Shown: positions 1-10,866 of the stretch, piece by piece
Layout of the letters: every line of letters starts with the position of its first letter
Numbering within the stretch: the first letter of the stretch is position 1
Assembly (NCBI GenBank): GCA_036852015.1
Contig: JAANDG010000713.1
Coordinates: 1-64,000, forward strand
DNA from: Pelodera strongyloides
Taxonomy: Eukaryota; Nematoda; Chromadorea; Rhabditida; Rhabditidae
DNA: 64,000 bases
Direction of reading: 5' to 3'
Made by a program: the position numbers and the translations under genes
Notes under the pieces: generated by a model
Told to the model about the DNA's origin: nothing
The model's input: the letters and a program-made list of their open reading frames with translations, nothing else
The model's database searches: none

Positions 1-150
1 TTTTTTCTCTATATTTTTTACACTCGTTGCTTACTGTAGGGTGGCGCTCCAATTTCAACTACTTGCACTTGTTCTTGATGCTTAGATTCAAACATATATT
101 GTGTGACCTTTAACTATTAAACTAATAGTAAAGTGTTAATTTTGCTGCAG

Positions 151-1908
151 AGTGCCGCTCGATCCAAGATGAAGCCCTCGCACACGTTGGTTGATGCGAC
201 TGCGGTTAGAAAAGCGGCTGCAATGCCCTCTGGAGGACCCAAGGAATCGGACAAGTCGAACGACAGGGTGCCGACCACTAGGAAGAGCATGGTGAGATAC
301 GGTATCTTCTTGGTATTGATTACTGTAAATGATGCTACTGTAACTGATAAAGCTATATTCTGACCCTGACCCGGAGGGGGTTACTGTAGATTTGTTTTGA
401 GTGAGAGGACTTTCATGTGAATCATGTGAAGTGATCGCAGAACAACTTTGAAATATAGTTTTTGAATAAAGTTAGTCATAAGTGGTGAGAGCAACTCGTA
501 AACTTTTTTGGGAATTCCTTAAGGAAAAAACAGGAACGAATTATATGGCATACTTTATTATATTTGTGAAACATTTCGAATTACCAACTATTTGTCCCAT
601 ACGAATAAGTAACTGGTGAAAGGTGTCAATGTTATATGTAATTTGATTTATTACAATAACCTGTTTAAATGGAAATAAATAAAACTTGATTCAGGCCGCC
701 TTCCCATCTAATACGAATGCTGAAGTGGAGGTGAATAGACCCACACAGGATAATGGAGGAGAGGTGGAGAAAGGTAAAATCTATCTCATTTCCTTTATTT
801 CTTTTTTTTGTTTAATATCCTTACGATGATTTAATACCCTTACGATGTAGTCTAGATGCCTAGTAGCATAGTCGGGTGGCGGTGTACTAGCTAGCTGCCA
901 ATGTACAGTTCACAGGTTCGACTCCTGTCCCAGGCGGTCGCAATCAACCAGAAATGTAGCTGTGTAGCTGTGTAACTATGACCGAGATACATCGTCCTCT
1001 CGAGCAGATTGAGTGCTAAGGTTAGCCATTCTGTCTCGATTGATATATTTTATCTTTAATTATTAACAGAGCGTCGTCAGGCGGCCCCACCGCCCCCAGC
1101 CAACCCTCCTCCCACGGTGCCCGCAGGAAATTCAACCGCAGTGAAGAAATCTTACGTGCGAAGGCATTCTGCACCACCGCCGGAAAAGCCTAATGAGGGT
1201 GCGGTTTATGTTTTTTTGGGTTTAGGTCACGTACCGTAATCGTCTGGCGGTAACACCAGTTCCTTAACCGTACTTTTTGGTCTATGTGGCTATTCTAACT
1301 TCCTAACAAGGCGAGGTAGTCAACGGGAATTCTATCAGCGTACTGTTCTGTGTGACTCGCAATCGAACGACAGACTAGTTAGTCCTCAGTATGCTCCAGC
1401 AGCCGTATACCACAAACACCGGGAATATGCTCCCAGCTCCCAGTGGAAGGTGAGAGAAAGAGAGGGAGCACACGAATCTGAGACACGTAGAGAAAAATTC
1501 TCCCATCCGGGGAGACTCCCACTGTTCGTGCACATACGGCTACTGATGGCATTCGTTGACCCACCCGCGGGTACAGAGTTGGGCAAATCACGTTTATTGT
1601 TAGAATCTGAGGATAAGACCCATTTAACTAAATACGTTTTCAACTTGATTTTTGATGTTATTATAGTCATTGTGCCCACCGAGGAGTCGAATAAGAAACG
1701 TAGAGAGAAGAGGGAACACTCGAGTAGAAGAGACGCTGACAGACAGATGGCTCATCATAGAGAGCAGAATGGCAAGGAGATGCATGGTCAACCACAGATT
1801 GAGCCGCTACATCACCATGAGAGGAGAGATCCAACTCCGGGTTGGTTGAGTGTTCTTTGGACGCTGCCTTATGTGGTTATACTGTATATGGCCTATAACT
1901 ACCCATAG
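151..1908 (+). CDS. C-terminal part of a proline-rich, tail-anchored membrane protein (5' end outside window)
   Basis: Four exons join in phase: 151-291, 695-773, 1070-1198 and 1667-1908, with TGCAG, TTCAG, ACAG and TATAG acceptors and GT donors. They encode 196 residues ending in a stop. The first exon begins behind an acceptor, so the start codon lies to the left of the window or in unseen exons. The protein is polar: Lys/Ser-rich at first, then a PPPP stretch, then a His/Arg/Glu-rich segment. It ends in one hydrophobic segment (WLSVLWTLPYVVILYMAYNYP region, last 21 residues) that reaches the C-terminus, as in tail-anchored proteins of the ER or outer mitochondrial membrane. I recognise no catalytic domain or family. 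The membrane anchor is inferred from hydrophobicity only. The join of exons 3 and 4 across 1199-1666 is supported by phase. Confidence 0.62.
857..937 (+). repeat. tRNA-like module in an intron
   Basis: An A-box-like TAGCATAGTCGGGTGG is followed about 45 bases later by a B box, GGTTCGACTCC. The flanks begin TGCCTAG and end CCCAGGC, which could pair as a short acceptor stem. The middle does not form a clear anticodon arm by eye, so this is more likely a tRNA-derived repeat (SINE head) or tRNA pseudogene than a working tRNA. It lies in the intron 774-1069 of the first gene. Confidence 0.4.
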
Positions 1909-2269
1909 CCAAGCTATAGACTACGGTACGCTGGTTCTTTGTGTTGCTACGGTAGGCTGTTGTAATTCTAGTGGTAAGGTTACACACTGTGTTAACAACA
2001 TCTTCTTTACGGTTCTAGGTTCTAGCTAGATGTGTAGTCTCATACGGCCTACGGCTATCGTCTACGTGCAATCTATTCTGTTTGATATACTGTATTTGAA
2101 TTCAAATATACTGTAGCATGTAATTTCTACTGTGCTACATTGTTCACTTTTTGGCATACCTTAGATACCTTAGGTACCTTAGATGCCTTAGAGATCCACC
2201 TTCAGCAGTTTGGCCAAGTTGCGTGGATTCCTGCAACCTGCAACTCGTTGGAACTTTTTTTTAATTCAG

Positions 2270-2736
2270 ATGTTTTCCGACAACGTGCTGGTGACTACGA
2301 GCGTTTGATGCCACGTGTACCGGGCCCTCCACCTCCCCTAATAAGGGACGACGAGTTCCAGAAGGAGTTGCAGGAGAGACTGCAGGCTAGGTTAGTGATT
2401 GGATTGATGACGTCATAGGTACCGTACCACCGTAATATCCATGATTACGCGGTCTAAGGCGAGGTCTCGCAGGTACTCCGGTTCGTCGGTTCAATTCCTA
2501 CCTCTGGTAGAACAAGCGTTTTCATGAGAGTAGCGAAGTAAAAAGGGTGTAACGGCTCATGAACCTGGTGCAAGCCTGGTCATGTTGCGAGTTTTTGAGG
2601 TGATGTTTTCGCTCAAAATACATAAACGTCTAATATCAGTCATTTCAGACAACGCTTCCGTACCCTGCCGACCGATCCAGAGGATGATACACTATTTGAA
2701 TTACCCGCCAGAATGCCTGTTGTCAACTTTACGTAG
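2270..2736 (+). CDS. Two 3'-terminal coding exons of unknown product
   Basis: Exon 2270-2390 (acceptor TTAATTCAG, donor AG/GTTAGT) joins in phase to 2649-2736 (acceptor TTTCAG) and ends at a TAG. The roughly 70 residues are charged and proline-rich (GPPPPLIRDDEFQKELQERL). A poly(A) signal AATAAA follows near 2987. The first exon needs one base from an upstream exon. The two preceding exons at 695-773 and 1070-1198 both end in that phase, so these may be an alternative 3' end of the first gene and not a separate gene. No family is recognised. Confidence 0.45.
2441..2508 (+). repeat. tRNA-like remnant in an intron
   Basis: GCGGTCTAAGGCG resembles the D-arm of leucine-type tRNAs, and GGTTCAATTCC is a good B box, with a TCTCGCAGGTACTCCGG middle. 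No convincing acceptor stem is visible. It is best read as a tRNA pseudogene or a SINE head, inside intron 2391-2648. Confidence 0.35.
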
Positions 2737-3375
2737 TCTTTTTTCAATTGTTTGATTTTTGAATTCCCGCCATTTGACCTGATCCACATGATTGTGTTTG
2801 TGTGACGTACCCCACGCTATTAATTTTGTAGTTTCGGTGCTATTACGATAAAACGGTACGTAGTACGGTGTCGTTTGTAAATGTGTGATGTACTGTCGCT
2901 AGGACCCGGTTAAAGGATTAAAAGCGTTATTCTGTCATACATTATTGTACTCGTTGATAAAATGATTACTGTGGATGTGTTTACAAAATAAAGAATTGAT
3001 TTTTATTGCGTTTATTGATTGATTCGGTGATATTATGAATAACCGGCCGACTACTGTATGTTTTGATTGTTTGGATTTCTTGGACTTGAAATTATCGATA
3101 TGTTCCTGGTATACGGTGGCTTGCCTTGTAATTTGTGATTTTTTAGGCGGGAGAGTAACCTGTAGATTTGTGGTGTTTTTTACATATCTTTTAAAATCCA
3201 GCTACATACGTAGTACTGTCGAGATGAATGAATCTACGCCGACAAATATTTCGCGGTCTTTTTAGTGAAGAGTTTTGGCAATGGTAGTACCATGCTATAG
3301 TGGGGTGTAAATTAGAATTAGGAAATACTTGACTGATTGGAATGCTAATTAGCCTAATTAGCCCGATTATTGTAG

Positions 3376-4457
3376 ATGCGTCCTGTGCCTGCCCGTTCTT
3401 TGCCCACTGATGTTAGCGAGCACAAAAGGCGTAAGTCGGGTGACGTTCACCGCAGAAAGACTTGCTCCCCGGTGGTGGTGAACTCGTCTGATACCTTTGT
3501 TGTTACGGTAGGTGATTGGGTACGATAGTCATACGGTGGATTGCAGATTTGTTTGCGCACATTGTGTACTTTTCGGGTCTCTTTCTCTGCCTCATTTGCT
3601 TCAGTCTTTACATCAGTTTCACAAAAATATGCGCCGAACCTTCGCCGCGCTCCTCGCTCACTCGCCTCGTTCAGTCTTGCCAAATCTTCTGGAGTTCTCT
3701 AAGTAAGAAGGTGTGCGGCACCGGAGCCGATGGGGCATAGGTGCCGCACATCTTTCCTGCATCTTTCTTTCGTCCTCATCTCGCTCGTCGCTTATCGGTT
3801 CTCTCCGCGCGCCACCTGAATTTCATCAGCGCTTTAATGTGTACCTGGGGTAGCTGTGTTCCTATGTTCATATGTTCCTGGGGTAGCTGGGATGGCCAGC
3901 CGAAGCATGTTACTCCCCTTAGTTCTTTGAATTTAATTAACATCTTCCAGTACAAAGACGGGCACAAGGAAGATTTGACTGTGATTTTCGCTTCCGTTCG
4001 TCACAAAGTTGAAGAAGTACGAAAATTGGGCACGGAAATCCATCATCTCTTCCCGAGAATCAAGGCATTCGGCGCGCAGAAAGACGCAGAGCAGAAAGCG
4101 GAGGTGCGTTGCGTTTTTGGCGGGAATTTTAAATGTATTCCTTTTCAAGTAATGTCCTTTTAACTATGGTTTTCCTCGATTTCATGCTACAACGTGAAAC
4201 TTTGAAGCGGCCAAAAAGTAGTTCTAGACTATCTTTAGTAATCCGCGAGGCTCTGGCGATGATATGGCGATGTTGCCGCTCATCCTTTTATCTAAACCTG
4301 AATAGATTTTTTACCTTTTGGCTCCACTCTTCGCCAGATTTTCACCACCATATATTGAGGAGTTAATCATTTTTTATGTTATCGATTTTTTTTGCAGACT
4401 GACTGGTTGAAGGCGTTTTCTGAAGGAGCGGAGAGGATGAGGGGAGTGAAGTTGTGA
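3376..4457 (+). CDS. Small protein of unknown function, 114 residues
   Basis: Three phase-0 exons: 3376-3507, 3951-4103 and 4398-4457 (TGA). The ATG lies directly behind an acceptor (ATTATTGTAG/ATG), so this looks like a trans-spliced start. The N-terminal 44 residues are basic and Ser/Pro-rich. The middle exon (KEDLTVIFASVRHKVEEVRK region) is amphipathic with heptad-like spacing and may form a short coiled coil. The last exon gives TDWLKAFSEGAERMRGVKL. No known domain is recognised. A further small exon in the 3508-3950 intron cannot be excluded, although the phases fit without one. Confidence 0.55.
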
Positions 4458-5865
4458 GAAACTCCCCATTAAAGGGAGTGGGATCCCCAAGAACCCCAGA
4501 CCTGAACGGATTTTTATTTGTACAAGGGAAGAGTACCCCGATAACCTTCCTAGGTAGTGTTCGAGGGAACTTTTAGGCTGATCTCTATAGGTATCCCTAT
4601 GTGCTTTACTCTCTCTCTCTCTGATTCACTCTTTCTGTTTCTCTCTCTGTTTCTCTCTCTACGTTTCTCTTTCTTTTTCCCTCTTATTGATAACTTTATG
4701 TATTGATTTTTTGCTAGGATATTAGATCTAGTTGTAGATAGGTTAGATGTTTAAATGGTGAGGCCCACTGACTGAAGATATTGTGGAACTTATCGTTTAT
4801 AGGATCGCGTAGTATTGTGTATCGTAGTTAGGACCCCTATTTATGTTTAGGTAATGATTTTGGAGCGAATTAGTAGGTATTGGGTGTAAGGTAGTTAATC
4901 TACCGTAACCCATACAAGTGTGTACAGTAATCTATGGAGCGGTTTCTTAATAGCTCTACAACGCTATATTCTGGCGGTGCGCGGTTAAAAAATCAGGCGC
5001 GTCTGTACTCGCACGGCACCTTGCCGAGCCTTCGCCAGTCTTTCGCCAGATATTCGCGAATACACTGAACACCCTCTCGCTAAGACCTGGCGAAATCGCC
5101 GCGCACCGTTTTAACTGATTTAGCCAATTGTCGCATGTTCATAGTCTTTCGATGCCTTTCACCACGCCAGAGTTTCGCCGTGCACCACCCGAGTTTTGCA
5201 ATGTGCCTTCCTTACAACCTGCTCCTCTGTTTTCCCGGTATGCTACTTTTCTGCTTTTATCACTTATTCCTTTCCGTTTTGATCTTTTTGTTTTCTGCAT
5301 GTGCACGTTTCATGTACATTTTTGGATCTCGCACGTTTTCTAGACATGAAAGTAATTTTTTATTCCTTAGGTTAGCAATTATTGTTGACTTTAGAGCTTA
5401 CTTGAAGTATTTTACCCTTTGGCTTGTGCTTGTGTTTCTTTGTTACTAATAAATTGTTTGGTTCTTTCGGTGTATAGTTTGTTTATGGTTTCGTGCTGTT
5501 GGTCTCAGAAACAGTAGGAGGTCTGCGAAACAGTTGGAAGCACTAAATGGTGCATTAGTAACTGAAATTCGTAGTATTTTTATTGACTTAATCCTTTAGC
5601 CGTAGTCTAGTGAGATAAGGACAATTCACAATAATACCAGCTACCGAGTTTGTGTAAAAATCGAGTTTAAATATAAAGCAACGATGGTACCAGTTCTAAG
5701 AAATCGTGTTATTGGTTGGTAGCAAGACTAATGTTTATTTCACATAACTATAGCTGGAGCTATAACACTAAGTGAGTCTCCTGTTTTTACTTGCTGCGCC
5801 GTACTGGCTTATCGTTAGTTATTCTAAAGAGCACGGCTGAAAGGCGCTCTTGAAGTGCGCGATCC

Positions 5866-6015
5866 TCACTTGCGTATTAGTGAGCCGGCACCCGTGCTGG
5901 TGATTCCTTGATGCGGGCCTTCGCGGTCAGGAGGCGGTAAGATGAGCCGCCGGTTCCCACGCCCGGTGAAGAGCCCGGTTAGAAAAGCGGGCCATAAAGA
6001 CGCCAGTGGTGGGCC
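5866..6015. repeat. GC-rich block of consecutive hairpins
   Basis: Much richer in G+C than its surroundings. By eye it contains a row of short inverted repeats: CTCACT/AGTGAG (loop TGCGTATT), CCGGCA/TGCTGG, GGCGG/CCGCC and GCCCG/CGGGC. No coding frame with splice sites was found. It could be a structured non-coding RNA or a mobile-element remnant. Function unknown. Confidence 0.35.
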
Positions 6016-6211
6016 AGATTTTGGAAGTATATTCTTGGAATGTTTGTATTTAGAATTATTTAGTAGTGTTTGTGATTGCAAGTGCAGATAAATGTTGATG
6101 TACCTATGATATTCATAGATCTGTTTTACGTTGTCCGTTCACCACGTGTAGCTGTTTGTTTTTACAATGTGCTAAATTAAAAGGATGGAGTAGTCCAAAA
6201 ATCGTAATTTC

Positions 6212-6371
6212 TTAAAGCGAAATACCGGCCGGTTTTTGAAGCACATCGTAGACCGCAGTTATGCTAATTTGCTCGAATTTAGCTTGATTTTTCTTATGTT
6301 CATTTGCATAAGCTGCAGACGAATGTTGTTGTATTCGATGGTTTCAAAAACCGGTCGGGATTTCGCTTTAA
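6212..6371. repeat. Palindromic TTAA-bounded element, CCGGCCGG subfamily
   Basis: Starts TTAAAGCGAAATACCGGCCGG and ends CCGGTCGGGATTTCGCTTTAA, so the ends are inverted repeats with TTAA on both sides. The centre contains GCTCGAATTTAGC. Relatives lie at 26957, 29562, 43255, 44571 and 59908. It has no coding capacity, so it is a miniature inverted-repeat element. Confidence 0.7.
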
Positions 6372-6540
6372 TGAATCCTGTTGTAACACAACCCTGAATT
6401 TGATTCTCAATTTAACCTCCCTTGGTACATCGTTTGTTTCATGTTATCACATGGCTGTAAGCGGTGTGGCACTCTCTCGACATTGTAAACGCTTGTAAAA
6501 ATTTCCAGATTCATGTTCTTCGCACAATTTTAGGTGCATA

Positions 6541-9500
6541 ATGCTGAAACAAGAGCTACCGTGTGTCGTTTGCGGAGACAGAGCTTCAGGTATGAAAAAA
6601 CTTGATCGTCTCTCTCTCTCCCTCTCTCTCTATCTCCCCGTCAGACTTACGCTATGCTATTCAGTTTCAGATTTCCATAGTTACACGGAATAACTAAATG
6701 CTTATACTGTTTAGGTCGGCACTATGGCGTGCTTTCTTGTGATGGATGTCGAGGTTTTTTCAAGCGGTATGGTGAATTTACCTAAATTAAAATGTCTGCA
6801 GTCATACAGTAAAGTTGTAAATTCTCGTTGCTTCTTTGGGTCGTTGCCTCATTTAGCTTGAGCCTCTAAATGTATCCCCTGCCTTCGGGGAAGCCTAACA
6901 AGAAGGGAATAGTGAACGGGCGTGAAGTTCGTAACGAATAACCTACACATCACCGCCCTTTCTACAATGGCGAAAGTTAATGGCGCGCAACTTGCACACC
7001 GTTATCAGGCCGCTTGCACGCCAAAAGCCCGTGAATACGCCGTGCAAGCGGCAACTTTATGGCGTAGAAGCGGCAACCTTACTTCTTAACGGCGTGAAGC
7101 GGCAACGTTACGGCGGACCACTTGCACGCCAGAACCCAGCGGCGTGCAACTTTTGTTCCACCGCTTGCACCCCGTAAAGTTGCCGCTTGCACACCCAATT
7201 TTCACCTTCGGCGCCTAGACATTCGTCTGCGTGCCGCCTAATTGTCAGAATATACACCCATAACCATAACCTAAGATGTATTTAGTTCCTTGCTTGCAGT
7301 TCCATTCGCCGCAACCTACAGTACTCTTGTAAGGACGGGAGTCACTGTATAGTTGATGTGGTGAGAAGGAATCAATGTCAGGCTTGCCGCTTCACAAAAT
7401 GCATTGAAATGAAGATGAACAGACATGGTGAGTGGTTTTATAGTTTGTTGTCTATGGTCTGTAGTATGTATTCTGTAGCATGTAGTCTATAGTTCAGAGT
7501 CCTTATTGTCTACTGTACTTGAACGGTCTTGTAGTTTGTTGCATTCATCCGTGTTATGTGGTATGTAGTCCGTGGTGGTCGACATTATAGTAAAAACGAA
7601 CGAAAAGGAGTGAGTAAAAACATTTGATGATATTACTACGAGAACAATTGAAATAAATAGTTATTCTTGCGAAATAAAATATAATTGTAATGAAATAATA
7701 CTGGAGTATATCAAGCGTGAGCTTGATAACCCGTTTCGGCCCCTTAGCGCCTTAGCCACAGACGGGATTTACAATTGCGGAGGGGCCATCATCAGTGTGA
7801 TGCCGCAATTAGGAATTATACACTAACTTAATAAAAAATAGAAATTGTATATTTATTGTTTACCGTAGTCGGCAAAGTCAACTGACCCCTCTCTGTCCTC
7901 TCAGCTATGTACATTATTTATTTTATTCTGCTGATTCTCTCTGACCTCTCAACTAAGCACACTATCTTTCTTTAAAGGGATGATCCTCTTTGGTAGGATA
8001 AGAGGCCACGAGATCCCTGCCCGCGGTTCCCAGGCCCCCGGGCCTCTAGCGGGCTAAGTGCGGGCCAAAAGAGGGCCAAAAGCCGCTTTTCGGGGTTTTC
8101 GAAAGAGGATACTTTCAATGGGGTGCAGGAAGTCAAAACGGTTCAACCGAGTAACATTTGGAAGGGGGGGGAGGTCTTAGCTATTTACAGTAGTTTTGCA
8201 TAGGAAAGTTCAGGCACAGGGCACAGCCCCAAGAAAAATACTATATTTGACATATTCAGTATTTCCAGCAGTTCAAAACGAACGGGTGGGCGCTAAGGAG
8301 TGCACAAGTATGGAAAGGGAGTTGGACAGGTACACCAATGCATTTGTTTAGTTTACCGCAGATCAATTATTAATCGACCAACAGCGTACTTAGTGCAATT
8401 GGGTACTGTAGACTCCCTAGCATTTGGACTGTTGAATATTTGAATATTTGAATGTCTATCAGTGAAGACATTGACATTGACATATTGAATATTTCTAGCT
8501 ATCAGGACACTATCAGTCAATTTCAGCGTACCGTATTCAATGGTTACTGTGAAAAGGAGCACGTTTTGTGGAGGAAAAAGTGAAGGTTGGATGCGTAGAG
8601 TGTTATTTGAAATTCTGAGTTTACTTGCTGCTAAGGCAAGAAATCGTACCAGAAAAGTCGTCTAGTGGGTAGTAATGTTGATGAACTTTCTCCCAAATTA
8701 CTGTGGAGTTTGTTGATAAGTTATTAGTCATACAGTAAGAATATATCTTCAATGCCGTAGTCTTTTCTTTGGAGTACCTCGGACCTCTTCAGGTTTCTCA
8801 GTCTCTCGTATTCTCTCTTCTCCTCCTCCGTCTCCACCACTTCCACAGTGCCTTCCTCTTCTGGCTTCTATCGTACGGTGGTGTGCTGTTGTACCACCAG
8901 TTTCACACTTGAATACCCAGGATAAGCGGGTAAGGATATTTTTCTAGAAAATGAGAGGGAGAGGGAGATAGATAGAGAGAGTGATAAAGAGAGAGAGAGA
9001 TGAACTGACGATGAGCGAGATCCAGAGAAACTGAAGGATAAGATAGTTTGAGAGAGAATGAGTGAGAGAGAAACCCCCAAATCCAAAGACAGGTTGAGAG
9101 GATACCTTCATTTTCATTTCAGTTGCAAAAATGATAATAAAGCGGTTGCAGGTGATTTTCTACAATTCATGGCACACAGTATTCGTGTTGAACATAATAC
9201 ACAAATATGGATCAGGGAAAATAGCTGGTAAGAATTCGCGTTGTTTGGTGTACGTACAGAGGCCGTATTCCGCACCCCGATTCCCTCGGGGAAATATTCC
9301 CTGTGGACAGAAAATAGCATTCGAATGTGAGATACCGATACGCAGGGGAATTCCCCATTGGGAATTGAGTGGTGAATACATAGAATGTGAAGAGACGTAC
9401 CAATCACCACAACCAGAAAATGGTACCAAAACACCACCAACGTACCAATCCGCAGAAAGTGGACGGCCATTCTCTTCGATTTCTTTATCCATAGAATTGG

Positions 9501-10866
9501 GTGCTATTTTGTGCTCGCGCTGCATATTGCAATTTATAAAAAAAGTGAACTATTAGTTTCTTTCCCATATACATGATTTTCATGAAGATTATGTGCAGCT
9601 AAATCGTCCTCTAATCTCTTTATTTATCCCTTGTCCACACCTCTTTTTTCAATTGGTATTGCGTGAATAATTGCTCATTTTTCAAATTTCAGCCCTACCC
9701 CATTCCGAAAAGATCAAACTTGTTGCGAAAAGCGTTGAAGATTTGAAATTGAGCTTACTTGAACAATGGACACTCAATACAGTAGTCATGTTTCGGCCAG
9801 GTAAGCAGTATTGCTAGCTACTTACAACGTTTGTAATGTTGGTAGGCATTCAATTATACAAGGAAAAGTAAAGTCGTAGAAGTAGAATGACTCAGGGCTC
9901 GGCTCTCCTTGCATAATGTCCGCGTGTCCTACGCCGCGGATGTTACGGAGTGCCTCACCCACATTGGCTCATGTGCCGCTCAACTCGTACCTTTTCACGG
10001 CAGCTAATCAATAGACCACCAGCCTAGACGGTGTAGGTTTAATATTTCCGAATAGATTATCCAGAAACATTGCAGAAGACGGTCGTTTCGAGGATCCTTT
10101 CGGTATTCGAAATATTCAAACGCAAGCCGCTTCAATGTTACTGGAAGCGAGCAAAACGGACAGGCAAAGACAAGTCAAACTCTTTACATTGTTGCCGACT
10201 ATCACAGGTATTGATATTCACCGATCTACATCGATTACATATTGGATATTGGGACATTCGTTCGCTAGCGCTAGGGATATTACACCGCGATATATTGCGA
10301 AAAAAGAGCCGCCAGCGCGGGGCGCCAACTCCCCTAATGTGTGTGGGAGCGGAAGCGGTACGCGCGTCAGAATTCAGAAGCGCGGCGCTTCAAGTACTGC
10401 AAGTCTACGCATGTACCGTGTATGTGAATGTGAGGCTCCATTTTGCTCTTTTGCTCCTTTACTACGTGCTTGGAAGCGCGGTACGTCGGCAGTTTGAAAC
10501 TATTGTTTATTTTTAATCCTTAAAGGGATCGGCTCACCTTAAATTGCGTGTGTTTTTTTTTTGTTTCTTTATTTTCTATAAGGGATAATAAAAATTTGGA
10601 ATACAAAAAGTAGTGTTCTATTTCAATACTGACGGAGATATTAGGTGATAAAGTCCGTGATTGATGGTCCAAAATGCAAAGGGTAATTGTCTCTATACAA
10701 ACAAGGCAGGTAAATGGTTAATTGTCTCTATACAAACAAGGCAGGTAAACAAATATAGGTAAATGGTTTTGTATTTTCAGCGATAACAGTCGAGGACGTG
10801 CGGAAAACGTTCTTCCCTTCGAATACTGTGGCTGAACTGGAGCAATTGTGTAGATCGGCTTTATGA
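6541..10866 (+). CDS. Nuclear hormone receptor (NR2E-like zinc-finger domain), short form
   Basis: Six exons join in phase: 6541-6589, 6715-6766, 7300-7427, 9693-9800, 10076-10207 and 10781-10866, giving 184 residues. An acceptor (ATTTTAG) lies 8 bases before the ATG, suggesting a trans-spliced 5' end. Residues ~8-72 are a complete C4 DNA-binding domain: CVVCGD, then the P-box region CDGCRGFFKRS, then a second finger ending NQCQACRFTKC. The remaining ~110 residues keep pieces of a ligand-binding domain (TDRQRQVKLFTLLPTI, and a FF..NT..ELEQL end like NR2E C-termini) but are far shorter than the usual ~190. The spacing and RHYG..SCDGC pattern point to the NR2E (tailless/fax-1) group, by comparison from memory. 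It is a likely nuclear transcription factor. AATAAA at 10949 fits its 3' end. Missed exons could account for part of the shortness. Confidence 0.82.
6975..7195. repeat. GC-rich block of repeated CGCTTGCAC/GTGCAAGCG motifs
   Basis: Within nuclear-receptor intron 6767-7299, about a dozen copies of CCGCTTGCAC-, CTTGCACGCC- and AAGCGGCAAC-like words appear in both orientations. They give a clustered, partly palindromic block quite unlike the AT-rich surroundings. No splice-bounded reading frame was found. Probably a compound simple or mobile repeat. Confidence 0.5.
7690..7815 (-). ncRNA. Hammerhead-like ribozyme motif, solo copy
   Basis: Read on the minus strand, the core words are CTGATGA (7789-7795), GTC (7761-7763) and GAAA (7734-7737). 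Stem I is CACA/TGTG (7796-7799 with 7757-7760), stem II GGCCCC/GGGGCC (7782-7787 with 7738-7743) and stem III CCCG/CGGG (7763-7766 with 7730-7733). An outer hairpin AATTGCGG/CCGCAATT encloses the CTGATGA arm, and another hairpin (ATCAAGC/GCTTGAT) follows. The order of parts matches the copy at 31746-31840 but not a standard hammerhead. It lies antisense in the nuclear-receptor intron 7428-9692 and is probably the remnant of a Penelope-like element end. Confidence 0.5.
8938..9075. repeat. GA-rich microsatellite
   Basis: A degenerate GAGA-rich stretch in the nuclear-receptor intron. Its apparent Ser/Leu-rich reading frames are low-complexity artefacts. Confidence 0.7.

Larger units (their letters stand above)
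4458..6530. other. Intergenic stretch with CT tracts, a GC-rich hairpin block and one palindromic element
   Basis: No supported exon seen. It holds a CT-rich microsatellite near 4608-4680 and a segment with repeated TTCGCCAG-like motifs at about 4975-5115. It also holds the GC-rich hairpin block 5866-6015 and the TTAA-bounded element 6212-6371, both listed separately. Confidence 0.5.

Noticed and set aside
857..937. Functional tRNA gene
   Set aside because: A and B boxes are good, but no convincing anticodon arm or full acceptor stem can be drawn. The same holds for the other tRNA-like segments.
3035..3265. 76-codon plus-strand frame
   Set aside because: Lies after the poly(A) signal near 2987 in AT-rich sequence, with no acceptor and no protein-like pattern.
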